Position numbers and translations under genes: made by a program
Notes under the pieces: model-generated
The model's input: the letters and a program-made list of their open reading frames with translations, nothing else
Told to the model about the DNA's origin: nothing
Database searches by the model: none
Assembly: GCF_002265625.1 (NCBI RefSeq)
Contig: NZ_NOVE01000010.1
Coordinates: 1-64,000, forward strand
Origin: Prevotella sp. 885
GTDB lineage: Bacteria; Bacteroidota; Bacteroidia; Bacteroidales; Bacteroidaceae
Direction: 5' to 3'
Length of the DNA stretch: 64,000 nt
In this document: in pieces, positions 1 to 10,100 of the stretch
Layout: every line of letters starts with the position of its first letter
Numbering within the stretch: position 1 is the stretch's first letter

Positions 1-107
1 CGCCGGTCGCCATCAACAATAGCAAGCTATCGTCATGCTGCCCCTCGACTTGCATGTGTTAAGCCTGTAGCTAGCGTTCATCCTGAGCCAGGATCAAACT
101 CTACATT
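1..107 (-). rRNA. rrs: 16S ribosomal RNA, 5' end (partial)
   Basis: Read on the minus strand, this stretch contains the universal 16S primer-site sequence AGAGTTTGATCCTGGCTCAG, followed by the GATGAACGCTAGC and CAGGCTTAACACATGCAAGT segments of the first 60 bases of bacterial 16S. Only about the first 100 nt are present and the gene runs off the left edge. The exact mature 5' end is estimated a few bases before AGAGTTTGATC. Confidence 0.97.
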
Positions 108-372
108 GTAAAATATCTTTTACCAACTCTTACCGAAGTAAGCGTTGCTTGTTTGTATCTGTTTCAGAACGAGCTTCCAAATTAGAGTTTAAAGTCAAAC
201 AAACTTGACGGTTCGTTTTCTTCTACCCAAGAACGAATTTCTTCGTTCTCGCTTCTTGTACTACTTTATCTGTCTTATGTAAATCTTTTCAAAGAACTCT
301 TTCTTAATGCTTTACACTGAACGTTTCTTCTCTTGCTTTGCTTGAGGTTTCGTTCGTTCTCGAAAGCGGATG
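108..372 (-). other. rRNA operon leader region
   Basis: This AT-rich stretch lies between the rRNA promoter and the mature 16S end and has no coding potential. It should hold the 5' external leader and processing signals of the pre-rRNA. No tRNA or ORF is visible in it. The assignment rests on its position only. Confidence 0.7.
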
Positions 373-403
373 CAAAGGTATAGCTTTTTTCCGTATCTCC
401 AAA
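373..403 (-). promoter_or_regulatory. rRNA operon promoter, Bacteroidetes type
   Basis: On the minus strand there is TTTG (403-400), a 19-base spacer, and TACCTTTG (380-373). This matches the Bacteroidetes housekeeping promoter consensus TTTG-N19/21-TAnnTTTG exactly. It points towards the 16S gene about 265 nt downstream, and no ORF lies between. Confidence 0.85.
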
Positions 404-480
404 ACTTTTGAGCAAAAAAGTTAAGGAAATCTGCACTTTTAGAGCTGAAATTGATATATCTCAACTGAAAACTGTGTTCG

Positions 481-573
481 ATAACAGCAACACATTAATT
501 ATATACAGTTGAGAGTTGAGAATTGAGAGTTGAGAGTTTAGGGGTTGGGAGAGAAAATTCCTAATTCCTAATT
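481..573. repeat. GAGAGTTGA / CCTAATT microrepeat array
   Basis: This short degenerate array of the units GAGAGTTGA and GAGAATTGA at about 509-540 is followed by CTAATTCCTAATTC at 560-573. The same units recur near 14,985, 47,131, 54,254, 62,235 and 63,013. It is non-coding and directly abuts the family A repeat at 574. Confidence 0.6.
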
Positions 574-986
574 CGGACGGTGGGTGCCGTCCGACACAAT
601 ATTTGCATTCCTGATGCTCAATACTATGAGCTCAGCGCACGACAAAATCTTTGGTGCGAAATTCTCGAGTTTTGAGCGGTTTGAGCTAATGCGTTTGCGC
701 ACAGTAGGTTATGCGATTTTCTGACGAAGCGTTATGAAATCAGACTCGCAAAAGAGCCGTTTTTTGATGCAATAGCGCCACTTTTACACTACAATAGTGG
801 CACTATTATCATGCAATAGTGCCACTTTTACTGTCTAATAGTGGCACTATTGGAGTGTAAAAGTGGCGCTATCATATGGCATGGGTGCTGTTTGCACAGC
901 AAAACACCGAAAAAACAGCAAACCTAAACTCTATAATCAATTTTTATTTTGTAACAAGTTTTTACCGTTTAGACAATATTTGCATA
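574..986 (-). repeat. Dispersed repeat family A, copy 1 (inverted to the copy at 42224-42640)
   Basis: About 0.4 kb of non-coding DNA that is found again, reverse-complemented, at 42224-42640. It begins with a hairpin, CGGACGG (574-580) and CCGTCCG (587-593). Around 765-880 there is an array of alternating AGTGGCACTATT and AGTGGCGCTAT units, each partly self-complementary. A GCTGT/ACAGC hairpin lies near 888-901. Both ends carry the motif ATGCAAATATTGT (or its complement). The element starts downstream of the rRNA promoter region and ends 46 bases from the chromate transporter stop codon. There is no ORF of credible quality. I could not tell whether it is mobile or a structured regulatory or terminator region. 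Confidence 0.75.
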
Positions 987-1031
987 GTGGGCAGTAAGAC
1001 ATGTTTTTAAGCAAGAAGACATTGAGCCATT

Positions 1032-1571
1032 TTATTCTGCTCTTTGTCTTTTCCATCTGCCATAGAGATATCCCGAAACGCCTGCCGCGATTATTATGTA
1101 AATGGGCGAAACCCCAAATAATGCTATCAACAGACAGCAGACTATGGGTATCCAGGCGTTGCGCCATGAGATATTGGCGGTCTTTGCCATCTTGAAGCAC
1201 GGAGCGGCGATGAGCGCCACTACTGCGGGACGCACTCCCTTGAAGAATTTCTCCACCCAGGGATTGTCCTTGAAGTTATGGAAGAACATGGCTATGATGA
1301 TGATGGCTATGATGGACGGGAGGGCTATGCCGACGGCTCCGACGATGCCTCCCCATACTCCTTTCAGCTTATATCCGATATGTGACGCCATGTCGATGGC
1401 GAAAATACCCGGCGTGGACTGCGCCACCACCATGATGTCCATAAATTCCTGCCGGTCCATCCACTTGTTGTTATCCACGAACTCACGCTCCATGATCGGT
1501 ATCATGGCATAACCGCCTCCGAGCGTGAACGCACCTATCTTGTTGCAGGTAAGGAAAAATTTGAGCAGCAT
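1032..1571 (-). CDS. Chromate transporter family protein, half-size (ChrA/CHR)
   Basis: 179 aa. The N-terminal motif GAFTLGGGYAMIP (about residues 13-25) and the following PGIFAIDMA segment are hallmarks of the CHR (chromate ion transporter) family. The rest is hydrophobic with about 5-6 membrane segments. Full-length ChrA is about 400 aa with two homologous halves; short-chain members of this size usually come as adjacent gene pairs that work together. No partner half lies in this window: the upstream neighbour is an M23 peptidase and the downstream side is repeat family A. CHR proteins are named for chromate efflux, but short-chain members in anaerobic gut bacteria may carry other anions, so the substrate is unknown. 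Confidence 0.85.
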   Translation of the reverse strand: MLLKFFLTCNKIGAFTLGGGYAMIPIMEREFVDNNKWMDRQEFMDIMVVAQSTPGIFAIDMASHIGYKLKGVWGGIVGAVGIALPSIIAIIIIAMFFHNFKDNPWVEKFFKGVRPAVVALIAAPCFKMAKTANISWRNAWIPIVCCLLIALFGVSPIYIIIAAGVSGYLYGRWKRQRAE

Positions 1572-1601
1572 ATATATAACGTATGTCTCTTTATGATGTT
1601 A

Positions 1602-1651
1602 CAAAAAAAGAAAAACGCCAGACAATAGACCTCACCGGCCTTATCTGGCGT
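1602..1651 (-). terminator. Intrinsic terminator of the M23 peptidase gene
   Basis: On the minus strand ACGCCAGA (1651-1644) pairs with TCTGGCGT (1622-1615), closed by a GC-rich loop that includes GGCCGG, and is followed by TTTTCTTTTTTT. It lies 39 bases after the peptidase stop codon and before the chromate transporter gene, so the two genes are probably separate units. Confidence 0.85.
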
Positions 1652-1689
1652 AATTATTCTAATATAAATATTATGGTAATGTCCGATTA

Positions 1690-2634
1690 TTATGAATAGC
1701 GCAAGATCTGACCGGGACGGAGACGCATGGTCTTCGAGATGTGGTTCAGCTTACAAATCTTGTCTATCGAAACACCGAGCTTCTTAGAGATGGACGCGAG
1801 CGTCTCACCCTTCGTAACCTTGTGATACTGCACCTGATCGGTAAGACCAGACGTAGCGCGGTCGTTGGTGGCATAGTCGTTGCGCGAGTTGGATGCGTAA
1901 GAAGAGCCGTCCTTCTTTCCGCGTGCTCTTGTAGCAGCTGCCGACTCGCTGTCATACGTCGAGCGGTCGAAAGCATAATAGTCGCCTGTTACGTCCTGCT
2001 CACGGAAGTCGAACATAAGAGCGGGATTGAGAGCCACGCCGCAGAGACGTGTCTCGAAGTGAAGGTGCGAACCCGTGCTTCGTCCTGTGTTACCACCGAG
2101 ACCGATGACTTCACCGGCGCGAACCTCCTGGTTCTCATCTACGAGTTGCTTCGAGAGGTGTCCGTAGATGGTCTCCAGACCGTTGTTATGTCGGATGACG
2201 ATATACTTACCGTATCCTCCGCCCTCGTATCTTACAATTCTGACTTTTCCTGAGAATGCCGCACGGATGGTATCGCCGATATACACCTTGATGTCAAGAC
2301 CCTTGTGCTGGCGTCCCCAGCGCGAACCAAAATTACTGGTTATGACGCGGCTCGTGGTGGGCATGCAGAAATGACGAAGGTCAATCTTGTAATGTTCAGG
2401 GAGTTCTGTGGCACGGTGTGCATAGCGGTTGTCCCATCCTGCGTAGAGGTCTGTCGCGGGCGACTCCGCCTCTTCTCTCGCTGCGATATTTCGCAACATA
2501 ATGGTATCGACTGCTGCCATCTTACGGTCTACTGGAGCTTGGCGGGCAAGAAGATCCTGACCATGCACCGGTATGGACGCTACGGCAAGCAGCATCGATA
2601 TTGTAAATTTCTTCAGCGTTTTCTTCAAATTCAT
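1690..2634 (-). CDS. Secreted M23 family metallopeptidase with C-terminal LysM domain
   Basis: 314 aa. A signal peptide covers about residues 1-26, ending VHGQ. The M23 (LytM/peptidase_M23) domain covers about 95-210. Its zinc and catalytic residues are visible as HKGLD (His110, Asp114), YGHL (His149) and SHLHFE (His180, His182). A linker rich in Ser, Ala and Asn follows, then a LysM domain (about 270-314, VTKGETLASISKKLG and LRPGQ). Known members cut peptide cross-links in peptidoglycan; LysM binds the glycan strands. The intact HxxxD and HxH motifs suggest an active endopeptidase exported to the periplasm. It is a single-gene unit with its own terminator at 1602-1651. It could also be a division or morphogenesis factor that activates another amidase, though such proteins usually lack the zinc ligands. 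Confidence 0.92.
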   Translation of the reverse strand: MNLKKTLKKFTISMLLAVASIPVHGQDLLARQAPVDRKMAAVDTIMLRNIAAREEAESPATDLYAGWDNRYAHRATELPEHYKIDLRHFCMPTTSRVITSNFGSRWGRQHKGLDIKVYIGDTIRAAFSGKVRIVRYEGGGYGKYIVIRHNNGLETIYGHLSKQLVDENQEVRAGEVIGLGGNTGRSTGSHLHFETRLCGVALNPALMFDFREQDVTGDYYAFDRSTYDSESAAATRARGKKDGSSYASNSRNDYATNDRATSGLTDQVQYHKVTKGETLASISKKLGVSIDKICKLNHISKTMRLRPGQILRYS

Positions 2635-2770
2635 TTTCTTTAGGACTCGTTTTAGATTGGAACGAGTTTATCGCTCCTTCGAAAGGTAATCGTTGAACAA
2701 AAAAAGGCGTTCAACCACAAGTTTGCAACATGCACATTGCAATTTGCATTTGCGTTGCAAAGTTACAAAA

Positions 2771-2816
2771 AAAATCTGTCAATAAGGTAGTTTTACGTAC
2801 CTCATTAACAGATTTT
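2771..2816 (-). terminator. Strong hairpin terminator after the 1436-aa surface protein gene
   Basis: A 19-bp stem (2771-2789 with 2798-2816) is interrupted in + strand sense by two mismatches that become G-U pairs in the minus-strand RNA. The loop is 8 bases. The outermost pairs are A/T, so it ends in a U run on either strand. It lies 46 bases past the stop codon of the gene at 2862-7172. Confidence 0.85.
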
Positions 2817-2861
2817 GTAATATCTTTAACAATTAAACTTGCTCATTTTAAACAATTTGCA

Positions 2862-5800
2862 CTATTTAATGCATATCTTGCGCGTTTTGCCGTTATCTCG
2901 CACAACGTAGACACCCTTCTTCAAAGAGGCGCCCAAAGGCATCTGACGACCACTGAGATCGTAAATACGGACTTGCGCAGAACCATTGTCTTCCCCTACC
3001 CCACTGATGCCTGATGCTGCATCCCATACGGCATTGGCAGCACGACTTTCACCAGTGTTATAGACAGCCTTGACGCTATACGTAACGTCGGTGTCGACTG
3101 ATCGGTTATCGGTATACTTCGTTGCTGTTATGGGCGATGCGTTAAGACGCATGCCGTCACGATAGACATTATAGCCCAGAAGCTTCAGACCTGTTCCTGC
3201 TTTACGATACTTTATGTCGTCCACGAAGAGAATGTACTGGTCCTTCGACGTGCAGCGGAGAGCGAAATAGCGTGCTCCCTCCGGCAGGTCGGCAGAATAC
3301 TGCGTCCACTGTCCAGGAACGGTAATCGTGGAACCTACCTTCTTGAACGAACCGATGGATTTTCCTTCCACAGAACACAGCACCTCCATCTGTTCCTGCG
3401 TGCCGTAATAGTTGTTGTTGGGGCTGCACGCCCAGAAGGTGATGGTCTGCGCTCCGTCCACCTCCGGCGAGATAAGCCAGTCGTCGTTGGCGGTATAGCG
3501 TCCGGCACTGAATGCGGCTGCCACCTGCGAGCCTGAATGCGTCGGGAAATACAACGGGCTAAGACTGACGGCAGAGGGGTTGAACACCTGGAACGCCATC
3601 GGAGCCTCCACATTGTCGTACTGCACGAAGTCGCCCGAACCGTCCTGAATGCCGAGCGTGGACGCTCCGTCGATGTCCATCAATGTCCACTCACCGAAAT
3701 GGCTGATGGTGAAGGGCACGTACGACTCGAAGTCTTCCACCACATCCTCAGCCTCAGCTCCATTGCTGATGCCCTCCGGCTCACTCCAAGAAAGCGCTAC
3801 CGACTGCATTCCGTCAGCAGCCTCAGCCTTGGCGTCCTTCACGAACGGACGACCGGGAAGGACTGTGACGACAACATTCTTCGACACATTGTCCGAAGCG
3901 TCCTCATCCGAATTCCACGCAATCTCAGCATGATACAGACTGGAGAGAGCTGCATCAGAGTTGGGCGCATCCTTCAGTTCCACGTCTGTGTTCTGCCCTG
4001 CGGCAAGTTCGTCAACGTGCGTCTTGCTGACAAGCGTCTCGCCACGATAAAGACAGACATCGAAGTCGGCAGCGTCCTTATCGCCCGTGTTGCTGATATT
4101 GGCAAACACCGTAACGTCGTCGCCTACGCTAACCTTGTCAATCATGGCGCTTACGTCGCCCATCGTAAGATTAAAGGACAGCGGGTCGTCTACGTTTATC
4201 TGGTCTATATAAAGCGGCACGATGGACGTAAGGTCTTCGGTATTGCCGCCCACACCTGTGAAGATGAGCTGCACGTATTCGTACGAACGAAGGTCAGAAA
4301 GGCTGTAGCTATATTTCAGCCAGCGGCCGTCGTTGTCTTCACCGTCGAAATCGTTGGGCAGAATATCATCGAGCTGATGGCGCTTGCCGTCAGGAGTGCG
4401 CAGAGCCACACGCAGATGATGGATGGAACGCTTCATGTTCCATACATAGAATGTGAGACGCGGATTACGCGTGTCCTTCAGCGTTATCTTCGGTCCGATA
4501 AAATCAGAGCTGGCGCCTGTGGTAACCGTAGAGAAGGCTATGAAGCCGTTGTCAAGGTCGGCAGCATCAGCGTATGTGCCGTACTGCATGATGTTCCATT
4601 CTGCAAGTGCACTCATCGAGCCGTACCAAGGACCACGCTGCATGCTGCGCTTTGCGAACGATTCGGCATAAGGCACAGCGTAAGGCTTGCCCACGAAAAT
4701 GGTGTCCGTGGGCGCGGCGATGCCCTTGCCCTGCTGCGTGCGCGGCGTGATGACATACCATGCCAGTCGCTGCTCGTCGCCCTTCATTGTCATCTGCTCC
4801 GAGAACGAAGGTTCGCTGACCGTGGTGCTCTTAAGCGAGCTGCCATCCACATTGGCGATGTTATACTTCAGAGAAGCCTTGTCTATCAAGCCTCCGTGCT
4901 TACCCTTTGATGGAGCATCCCAAGAGGCTGTCACCTGTCCGTCATCTGTGCTACTGATTCTAAGGTTTTCGACAGCAGCGGGCTGGTCCAATCCCACATA
5001 CGTTGAGACGGTGACCGTCTCGCCTTTGCCTACGGCGTTCTCTGCCGTTATCTCATAGCTGACAGTTCCGTCAGCTGATGGTGTGTCGGTCATCTGGCAG
5101 ATATCGCCGGGGATGATGTTCGAGAATGTCTCCACCACCTTATTGTCCGTGAGTCGCTTCACGGTGATATGCTTCAGGTTGGCGGTCAGCGTCTCGCCAC
5201 CCATATTCACCACGGGAGCCTTGAACAAAATCTCCACCTTGCGGTCCGTACTTGATCCAACCGGCTCTGCCTTTGCCTCCGTCACAGCACCCGGACACTT
5301 CACCGAACCGATGCACTTCACCTTGAGGTTGTCCAGATACAGATAACTGCCCTCTGCATACAGACTCAAGGCATGCACACCGATGTGGCAGGCACCGTCA
5401 TGCTTCGGTACGAAGACAGCCGACAGCGTGCGATAATTGACATTATCCACCTTCATAGGAGCGAGAACCGTCTGCGTCAGGCTTGCCGCCTCCGCCTTCT
5501 GTCCGGCAGCCACAGCCACCGTCTCACAATAGCCTTCCTCCGCCTTCACGTCCATCGACACTTGATAAACCGAATCCTTGCTAAGATTAAACGCCGGCGT
5601 AACGAGCCAGTCGTCATCGTCGAGTCCTTCCTGACTGACACCGCAGATAAAGCAGTCGCCGAAGAACTGCCAAGTCTCGTCGTCTTCATTGGCATCAATG
5701 ACGGTCATGGTCTTGACAGCCACTTCGTCATTGAACGGCTGGTCATACGGTAGCTTCAGAGCCGAACCCACCTGCACCACATTGGTGCGAACCTTGTCGC

Positions 5801-7172
5801 CGTACTCGCCAGCCACTTTCGCAGCCACCTCATAATAATAATATCCCATCTGCAGGTCTGCCACTTCCTTGTCGTCGAAGGATGTGGCGCTGCCATCGTA
5901 CACCACCTTGGCATCGGGCTGACGCGTGACGGTGTAAGTGACGAGCGACGGATCGAAATAGCCGTCATGATTGCCTCGCTGCGGAGCTGTCCACGACACG
6001 CTTACCGTCTGGGCGTCCTTCATTACAGCCTTCGGCGACACGGCATTCACCACATCGCTGCCCGCCCAGAAGTCGCAATAGGCGAACTGGCTGCGTCCCG
6101 CGCTGTTGGTAGCCACCGCTTTCATGTGGTGCATGCCACGTGTGAGCGTCAGCGCAGCCTCAACACCGGCTCCCGCCTGCGACTGTCCTTCCTTAAGCAG
6201 ACTGCCGTCCATCCAAAGCTTATAGCCCAGAGACGAGGCGAGATTGCCGCCGCCAGCCGTACGGTCCGGCATTGCGATGAGCGCCTTGCCTGTCAGCGAC
6301 GTTCCTGTGAGCGAAGCCTTCAACGACGTTGGACGTGCCGGGGCATTGTCATCGGCATACGAACCGGTGGTATATATACCCGTAAACTCATATCTGTCAG
6401 GTATGGTGGTCAGCGTAGTAACAGTTCCGTCAGTAAGATTCACCTCGCATATCTCCGGACTCTCATGCGTATAGTGAGGCGTCATCGCCCAGAGCATACG
6501 TCCAGAAGGATAATCGAACGTGGCACTCTGCGCATACTTCACCGTCTTGCCTGTCTGACCAATCTCGGTCAGAGCGCCGGTGGTCTTGTCCACGCTGTAG
6601 AGCATGCCGTAGATGCTGATGCCGTAAAGCCGTCCGTCCTTCGTAGCAGCCAAGGCTATAAGCTCCTGCTTAAGGTCGGCTATCTTCGAGGAGAATCCTG
6701 TGATGGTGTTAAGCGTACCGAAGAAGTAGCCGTTGGTGGTGGCACTCTCACGGAAACATCCGTACACACGGTCCGTAGTGGGATCATAGGCAAGGTCGGA
6801 AGCCACACTCGAATAGGTGGCAAGATGGCGTTCCTCAATGAGTCGCCACCCTGCATCCACGTCATATACTCGGAAACTGACCGTACCGTCATAGTCGTAC
6901 GGCGAATAGTCCACCATGTAATAGCGACCGTCTACGTATACGCCGCCACCGAAAGCCGACAGATTGTCGTCCAGCTTCACACTCTTCATCTGCGTGGCAT
7001 CGTTGGCAGGGAGCGAATAGATGCCGAACGGCGCATCGCTGCCCATGTCTTCCCAACCATGTCCAAAGATCACACTGCCATATATGGTCGGCTGCGTCTG
7101 CGCGAAGGCAGAACCGCAAGCCGATGCGATGGCAAGTGTCAGAAACAAAGATTTCTTCATCATGCTTTTCAT
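2862..7172 (-). CDS. Giant multidomain surface protein, propeller-like/Fn3/choice-of-anchor-J, T9SS-type tail
   Basis: 1436 aa. Signal peptide about 1-25 (ends GSAFAQ). Residues about 25-285 have the spaced YDPTTDRVYG and LYGIS...LYSVDKTTGALTEIG pattern of a beta-propeller. Fn3-like modules follow (for example around 385-480, 650-740 and 745-820). Segments ending in DDDWLVTPAF and NDDWLISPEV followed by VDDIKY are typical of choice-of-anchor J / cleaved adhesin domains. A CARDB-like region lies near 1030-1130. The C-terminus (IYDLSGRQM...GVYVVRDNGKTRKICIK) looks like a T9SS type A sorting tail, so surface display is inferred. The neighbour 10 bases upstream is a paralogue with the same architecture, so the two are probably co-transcribed. 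A third relative lies at 42647-45715. The ligand or role is unknown; adhesion or matrix function is a guess. Confidence 0.8.
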   Translation of the reverse strand: MKSMMKKSLFLTLAIASACGSAFAQTQPTIYGSVIFGHGWEDMGSDAPFGIYSLPANDATQMKSVKLDDNLSAFGGGVYVDGRYYMVDYSPYDYDGTVSFRVYDVDAGWRLIEERHLATYSSVASDLAYDPTTDRVYGCFRESATTNGYFFGTLNTITGFSSKIADLKQELIALAATKDGRLYGISIYGMLYSVDKTTGALTEIGQTGKTVKYAQSATFDYPSGRMLWAMTPHYTHESPEICEVNLTDGTVTTLTTIPDRYEFTGIYTTGSYADDNAPARPTSLKASLTGTSLTGKALIAMPDRTAGGGNLASSLGYKLWMDGSLLKEGQSQAGAGVEAALTLTRGMHHMKAVATNSAGRSQFAYCDFWAGSDVVNAVSPKAVMKDAQTVSVSWTAPQRGNHDGYFDPSLVTYTVTRQPDAKVVYDGSATSFDDKEVADLQMGYYYYEVAAKVAGEYGDKVRTNVVQVGSALKLPYDQPFNDEVAVKTMTVIDANEDDETWQFFGDCFICGVSQEGLDDDDWLVTPAFNLSKDSVYQVSMDVKAEEGYCETVAVAAGQKAEAASLTQTVLAPMKVDNVNYRTLSAVFVPKHDGACHIGVHALSLYAEGSYLYLDNLKVKCIGSVKCPGAVTEAKAEPVGSSTDRKVEILFKAPVVNMGGETLTANLKHITVKRLTDNKVVETFSNIIPGDICQMTDTPSADGTVSYEITAENAVGKGETVTVSTYVGLDQPAAVENLRISSTDDGQVTASWDAPSKGKHGGLIDKASLKYNIANVDGSSLKSTTVSEPSFSEQMTMKGDEQRLAWYVITPRTQQGKGIAAPTDTIFVGKPYAVPYAESFAKRSMQRGPWYGSMSALAEWNIMQYGTYADAADLDNGFIAFSTVTTGASSDFIGPKITLKDTRNPRLTFYVWNMKRSIHHLRVALRTPDGKRHQLDDILPNDFDGEDNDGRWLKYSYSLSDLRSYEYVQLIFTGVGGNTEDLTSIVPLYIDQINVDDPLSFNLTMGDVSAMIDKVSVGDDVTVFANISNTGDKDAADFDVCLYRGETLVSKTHVDELAAGQNTDVELKDAPNSDAALSSLYHAEIAWNSDEDASDNVSKNVVVTVLPGRPFVKDAKAEAADGMQSVALSWSEPEGISNGAEAEDVVEDFESYVPFTISHFGEWTLMDIDGASTLGIQDGSGDFVQYDNVEAPMAFQVFNPSAVSLSPLYFPTHSGSQVAAAFSAGRYTANDDWLISPEVDGAQTITFWACSPNNNYYGTQEQMEVLCSVEGKSIGSFKKVGSTITVPGQWTQYSADLPEGARYFALRCTSKDQYILFVDDIKYRKAGTGLKLLGYNVYRDGMRLNASPITATKYTDNRSVDTDVTYSVKAVYNTGESRAANAVWDAASGISGVGEDNGSAQVRIYDLSGRQMPLGASLKKGVYVVRDNGKTRKICIK

Positions 7173-7182
7173 TTTATTGACA

Positions 7183-10100
7183 TTACTTTCTTACCGAAAC
7201 CTTAAACGCGCTGCCGTCCACCATAACGACATATACGCCCGGTTCTGCCTCTACGGTGATATGAGCTTCACCGGCGAAGGTACGTACGAGACGACCGTCC
7301 ACGGTGAACATCTTCACCATTCTGCCTTCTGCGCCGCTTATCTCCACACAGCTCTTTCCGCCGTTTACCACAACAGCAGCTGTCGAGGCATTGTTGATGG
7401 CTGAGAGGTATGTGATGGTGGCTGTATTAGACGGTTTCGACTCGCCCTCTTCGTAAGCAGCCGTCACCTGATAAGCATAGCTGTCCGACTGGCGCACGTC
7501 ATCGTCGATGTAATAGCGCTGGTCGATAGGCTTGGCATTGAGCTTATGACGGTCGCGATAGACGTTATATCCCACGAATGTAAGATTCTCCTTCTCCGCA
7601 CCCTTCGCGATATACGAGATGTCGTCAATAAGGAGAGCGAACTTGTTGTTGGAGACGCAGCGGATGGCGAAGTACTTCGCACCCTGCGGCAGTTCAACCT
7701 TATACTCGTCCCAACTCTTCACGTTGCTAACGTCGATGGTCTCGCCTATCTTCTTGAAGCTGTCGATGGTCTTGTCCGAAACGGAATAGAGCACCTCCAT
7801 CTGCTCGGGCACTGCACTTGCGATGCCAGCCTTGGCGAAGAACCTTACAGTCTGTGCCTCACCGCAAAGCTCAGGCGACACAAGCCAATCGTCGTTCTGC
7901 TTCTTTGTGAAGCCACCGTCGGGCGATGCGCAACTGAAACTTACGAGCATCTGTTCGCCGGAATGGGCTTCCCACGAGGTGAACGGAATGCCAGCCTGGA
8001 GCGAATTGAACACCTGGAATGCCATCGGCTCACCGGAATTCTCGTACTGCAACGGTCCGAACGATTCGCTGAGTGTTATCTGTATGGTATTCTGCAAGTC
8101 GCAGTCGTACGTGGTCCAGTCGCCGAAGTCGCTGATGGCAAATGCCTTGTAATCGTCGAAGGTTTCGGTGGTACGCTTCAGACCGAGACTGTTAAGGTCG
8201 GGAGCCTGCCATGACAGACCCACATTGCTCTGGCGTGACGAAGCCTCAAGACCGGAAGGTGTAGGATAGTCATTCTTCTTCACACGTACGCTAACGGTGT
8301 TCGACGCATTGTTGTCCTCTATCTGGTCGGCAGCGTAGTCAACAACAGCACTGAACTCCACCTTGTCATCATCCACAACCGTAACCTTACCGTTCAGACC
8401 AATGGTCTTGGCACGATCAGCTGAAAGCGGGTCGCCCGTGAAGCGACTGAACTCCTCACCGTTCTTATACACTACGATGGTGTAGTCGCCGGCGGCCACC
8501 TCATTGGCTGTATTATTGCGCACTGTGAGTTGCAGGTCAGCCATGTCGCCAGCCTCAACCTCTTCGGCAGCGGTGAGCTCAACTGCCATGATGTCGTTAT
8601 CGGCGGCATCTACGATGGCAACATTGTCGTAAGCGAAGAACTCTGTAGTGGTATTGACAGCCTCGCCCTCGAAGCCGATACGCACATAACGGCAGTCCTT
8701 ATACGGAGTGAGGTCAATGCTGAAGCGCTGCCAACCCACGGCGTACTGGTCAGAAATAATCTCCTTCACCGGCACAAAGTCGGCATAATCCTTCTGCACG
8801 CTGACTGTCAGCTTGTCGCCCTTGCCAGTGCAGTAAGCCCAGAAGTTGAGCGTAGGCTTCGCCATCTCGCTGATGTCCACCTTCGGCGACTCGCTACGCA
8901 CCGCCTTGCCTGTCTTGTCGGCAGAGAACGACTGCATACCGCCGTCACCGTCCTGTGCCTGTGCTGACGCGCTGCTGGTCATGGCGTAACAGTAAGCCTC
9001 GCCTACCTCTCCCTTGGTCATGTTAGTAATCCACGGTCCGCTCTCCATCGTCACGTTCTTGAACGACTCAATCATCGGCGCCTTGATGGCTGGACCGCCG
9101 ATTGCTGTGCAGGTTTTCCAGTTGCTGCGACCGCCACCCGTACTGCTCACGGCATATACGCTGTAACCGTTGTATGCCTGACGACCTGCCTTAATTGTCA
9201 GCTGGTCATCGTACGATGTCTTGCTGCCAAGATTGATGTCGTTGGGATCGGTGCCCACTGATATATAATATGTAAGGTCGTTAGGATCTATGTAGCCTCC
9301 ATGCACGCCCTCCGGCTGGTCCCAAACCACGTGTATCAGACCTTCCGTTTCGGCATCCTCGTAAGCCCTGAGATTCTTCACCGCACCCGGCTCGTCAATG
9401 CCGACGAACACCTTGGCTGTGGTCTCCAATCCTTCGTTGCCGGAAGCGTCAACTGCATGCACGGCATAAACGCACGAACCGGAGGGCACGCTCGGATCGT
9501 TGTATGAACATTTCTGACCTGGCGTTACAGATGTGAGCGTAGTGAGCGACTCGCCGTTACGCGAGATGACGATGTCCATCTTGTCGGTCAGCGCCGCACC
9601 GCCTAACATGCGCGTCGGAGCCGTGAAGCTGAGCGCAGCAGTAGTGGCGCCCTTCTCGCCCGGTGTGACCACAAGGTCAGTAGGTGAATCTGGAGCAGAA
9701 GCCGATACCTCAGTGATGTTGAGATTGTCTACATAAAGATGATTGCAGTCAGCGTCTGAGATGGCATGGATGCCGAAATAGCGCATGCCATCCTCCGTAG
9801 CACGGAAGGTGCCGGAGAGAGTGCGACGGCGAGGCTGATAAGTAACCTCCGTAGGTTCGATGACGATGTCGGTCATAGCCTCAGCGGTGGCGTCAGTTCC
9901 GACAGCTGCAGCCACACGCTCCGTGGGATAGTCGTTGACGGCATCGAAAGAGAACTTATATGCGGCACCCTTCTTCATATTTATGGGCGGCGTGATAAAC
10001 CAGTCGTCAGCAGCATTAGAGCTGTTGGCGGTGTATGCAACCATATTATAGTTGCCGTCAAAACTCCATGTCGAACCGTCATCATTGGCGTCAACGATGG

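Noticed and set aside
765..880. CRISPR or integron array in the AGTGGCACTATT units
   Set aside because: The units are too short and palindromic, there are no spacers or integrase, and the same array recurs in family A copy 2.
3537..4910. 457-codon + strand ORF
   Set aside because: It lies fully antisense to the 1436-aa surface protein gene, has the composition of a shadow frame and shows no motif.
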